Source: Muricea muricata
Lineage: Eukaryota > Cnidaria > Anthozoa > Malacalcyonacea > Plexauridae
Direction: 5' to 3'
NCBI GenBank assembly: GCA_963855995.1
Contig: OY979717.1
Span: forward strand, 20,869,906-20,933,905
Length of the DNA: 64,000 nt
Shown: in pieces, positions 62,901 to 64,000 of the stretch
Position numbering within the stretch: position 1 is the first letter of the stretch
Layout of the letters: every line of letters starts with the position of its first letter
Notes under the pieces: model-generated
Told to the model about the DNA's origin: nothing
The model's database searches: none
Seen by the model: only the letters and a program-made list of their open reading frames with translations
Translations under genes and position numbers: made by a program

Positions 62901-64000
62901 ATACCCTTAAAATACATAAAAATAGCCATTTTGCCTGACTCCGGACATGCAAAATTTCTCAAATTTCTTGATGTCTCAAATACTAACCAAACCATCCTTA
63001 TTTCCACCAGAATGCAAATTTAGAGTTCCTGACCAAATATGGCATAGAAAGATCCACTTTTACATTGCCTGAAGCAACTTTCTTGAAATACCCTTAAAAA
63101 ACTAAAAAAATGACCATATTGCCTGACTCCAGACATGCAAAATTTCTCAAATTTCGTCATATCTCAAATACTAACCAAACCATCCTTATTTCTATCAGAA
63201 TGGCAATTTAGAGTTCCTGACCAAATTTTGCTTAAAAAGCTCCAGTTTTACATTGCCTAAAGCAACTTTCTTAAAACACCCTTAAAATACTGAAAAAATG
63301 GCCATATTGCCTGTTTCCAGACATGCAAAATTTCTCAAACTTCTTGATGTCTCAAATACTATCCAAACCATCCTTATTTCCATCTAAATGCCAATTTAGA
63401 GTTCCTGACCAAATTTAGCTTCAAAATCTCCACTTTTTCATTGCCTAAAGCAACTTTCTTGAAATACCCTTAAAATACTGAAAAAATGGCCATATTGCCT
63501 GACTCCAGACATGAAAAATTTGTCAAATTTCGTCATGTCTCAAATACTAACCAAACCATCCTTATTTCCACCAGACAGCCAATTTAGAGTTCCTGACCAA
63601 ATTTGGCTTAAAAAGCTCCACTTTTACATTGCCTGAAGCAACTTTCTTGAAATACCCTTAAAACACTGAAAAATGTCGATGTTGCCTGACTTCGGACAGG
63701 CAAAATTTCTCAAATTTCTTGATGTTTCAAATACTAACCAAACCATCCCTATTTCCATCAGAATTCCATTATAGAGTTCCTGACCAAATTTGGCTTAAAA
63801 AGCTCAACTTTTACATTGCCTAAAGCAACTTTTTTGAAGTACCCTTAAAATACTGAAAAATGGCCTATTTGCCTGACTCCAGACATGGATAATTTCTCAA
63901 ATTTTTTGATGTCTCAAATACTAACCAAACCATCCTTATTTCCATCAGAATGCCAATATAGAGTTCCTGACCAAATTTGGCTTAAAAAGCTCCTGTTCTA
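62900..64000 (+). repeat. Right end: mosaic of left-window sequences
   Basis: 62,900-63,382 matches 4,280-4,763 at 58,619 bp. From about 63,385 the order switches to that of 10,385-11,000 at an offset of 53,000 bp, as shown by CAGACAGCC (10,572 and 63,572), ATGTCGATG and CAACTTTTACATTGCC. The change of partner near 63,382 marks a recombination junction. A private GAAGTACCC lies near 63,837 and an EcoRI-type GAATTCC at 63,761. The array is cut by the window end inside a monomer. Confidence 0.83.

Larger units (their letters stand above)
1..64000 (+). repeat. AT-rich 187/188-bp satellite array, about 342 monomers, spanning the whole window
   Basis: Anchoring on the CCTGACTCC-like motif gives starts at 4, 191, 378, 565, 753, 940, 1128 and 1316, so units are 187 or 188 bp. 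The last anchored start, 63,685, lies 63,681 bp from the first and fits 340 units. All units run in one direction with no spacer, inversion or foreign insertion. The two lengths mostly reflect a run of five or six A before TGGCC. Monomer length near one nucleosome plus linker, local higher-order repeats and absence of genes are typical of eukaryotic centromeric satellites; the centromeric role is inferred. No family is recognised. The array continues past both ends. Confidence 0.98.

Noticed and set aside
1..64000. CRISPR array
   Set aside because: There are no spacers. The whole 187-bp unit is the repeat, with copies differing by scattered substitutions.
1..64000. CENP-B box (TTCG-4 bases-A-2 bases-CGGG or its complement)
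   Set aside because: TTCGTCATG, CTTCGGACAGG and CTCCCGACATG were checked on both strands and none fits the conserved core.
1..64000. Transposon, LTR or other insertion inside the array
   Set aside because: Monomer phase runs unbroken from 4 to 63,685. Length changes are one to ten bases or whole monomers, which leaves no room for inserted elements.
1..64000. Telomeric repeats, rRNA or tRNA genes
   Set aside because: No TTAGGG- or TTTAGGG-type runs, no conserved rRNA segments and no cloverleaf-forming sequence were seen.

Overview
The whole 64 kb window is one uninterrupted, head-to-tail satellite DNA array. The basic unit is an AT-rich monomer of 187 or 188 bp. Taking CCTGACTCC as the unit start, the first unit begins at position 4 and the last one I anchored begins at 63,685. 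That distance fits 340 monomers at an average of 187.3 bp. Every monomer I read lies in the same orientation. I found no gene, RNA gene, transposon, CRISPR array, prokaryotic signal or unique spacer. Both window ends fall inside the array, so its true boundaries are not visible. A nucleosome-sized monomer, local higher-order repeats (HORs) and no interrupting DNA point to a eukaryotic centromeric or pericentromeric satellite. The sequence alone does not identify the species. Recurrent CpG/CpA alternatives suggest a genome with cytosine methylation, such as a plant or vertebrate.

Layout. 1-3,575: a 7-monomer HOR of 1,312 bp, 2.7 copies. 3,576-10,980: diverged mosaic monomers, including a displaced block of the 7-mer at 7,845-8,995. 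10,980-17,625: a 17-monomer HOR of 3,187 bp, 2.1 copies. 17,941-19,665: a 5-mer of 937 bp. 19,666-22,640: a remodelled copy of the 17-mer with a 374-bp dimer duplication inside. 22,600-32,260: segments repeated at offsets of 4,309 bp (23 monomers) and 3,185 bp (17 monomers), with a 562-bp trimer HOR at 29,742-31,020. 32,261-34,080: nested 2-, 3- and 5-mer spacings. 36,111-39,490: two apparently identical copies of a 1,684-bp 9-mer. 41,391-43,510: a 1,123-bp 6-mer. 45,093-61,220: four full copies and two partial copies of a 1,875-bp 10-mer. These alternate with a 3.8-kb segment that occurs twice, 6,179 bp (33 monomers) apart, and contains a 748-bp tetramer duplication. 61,230-64,000: diverged monomers that match the left part of the window (4.3-4.8 kb and 10.4-11.0 kb).

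No single HOR dominates. The same monomer subtypes are reshuffled at many offsets (2, 3, 4, 5, 6, 7, 9, 10, 17, 23, 26, 33, 53, 82 monomers). This is what repeated unequal exchange, gene conversion or break-induced replication within an array would produce. The largest ORFs (60-124 codons) are chance readings of the satellite and not genes. The most notable signals are a cluster of short palindromes in each monomer that coincides with its most variable segment, a CpG-retaining monomer subfamily, and one diagnostic monomer type found ten times at irregular intervals. Boundaries and identities were read by eye and are good to about one monomer unless a shift is stated exactly.
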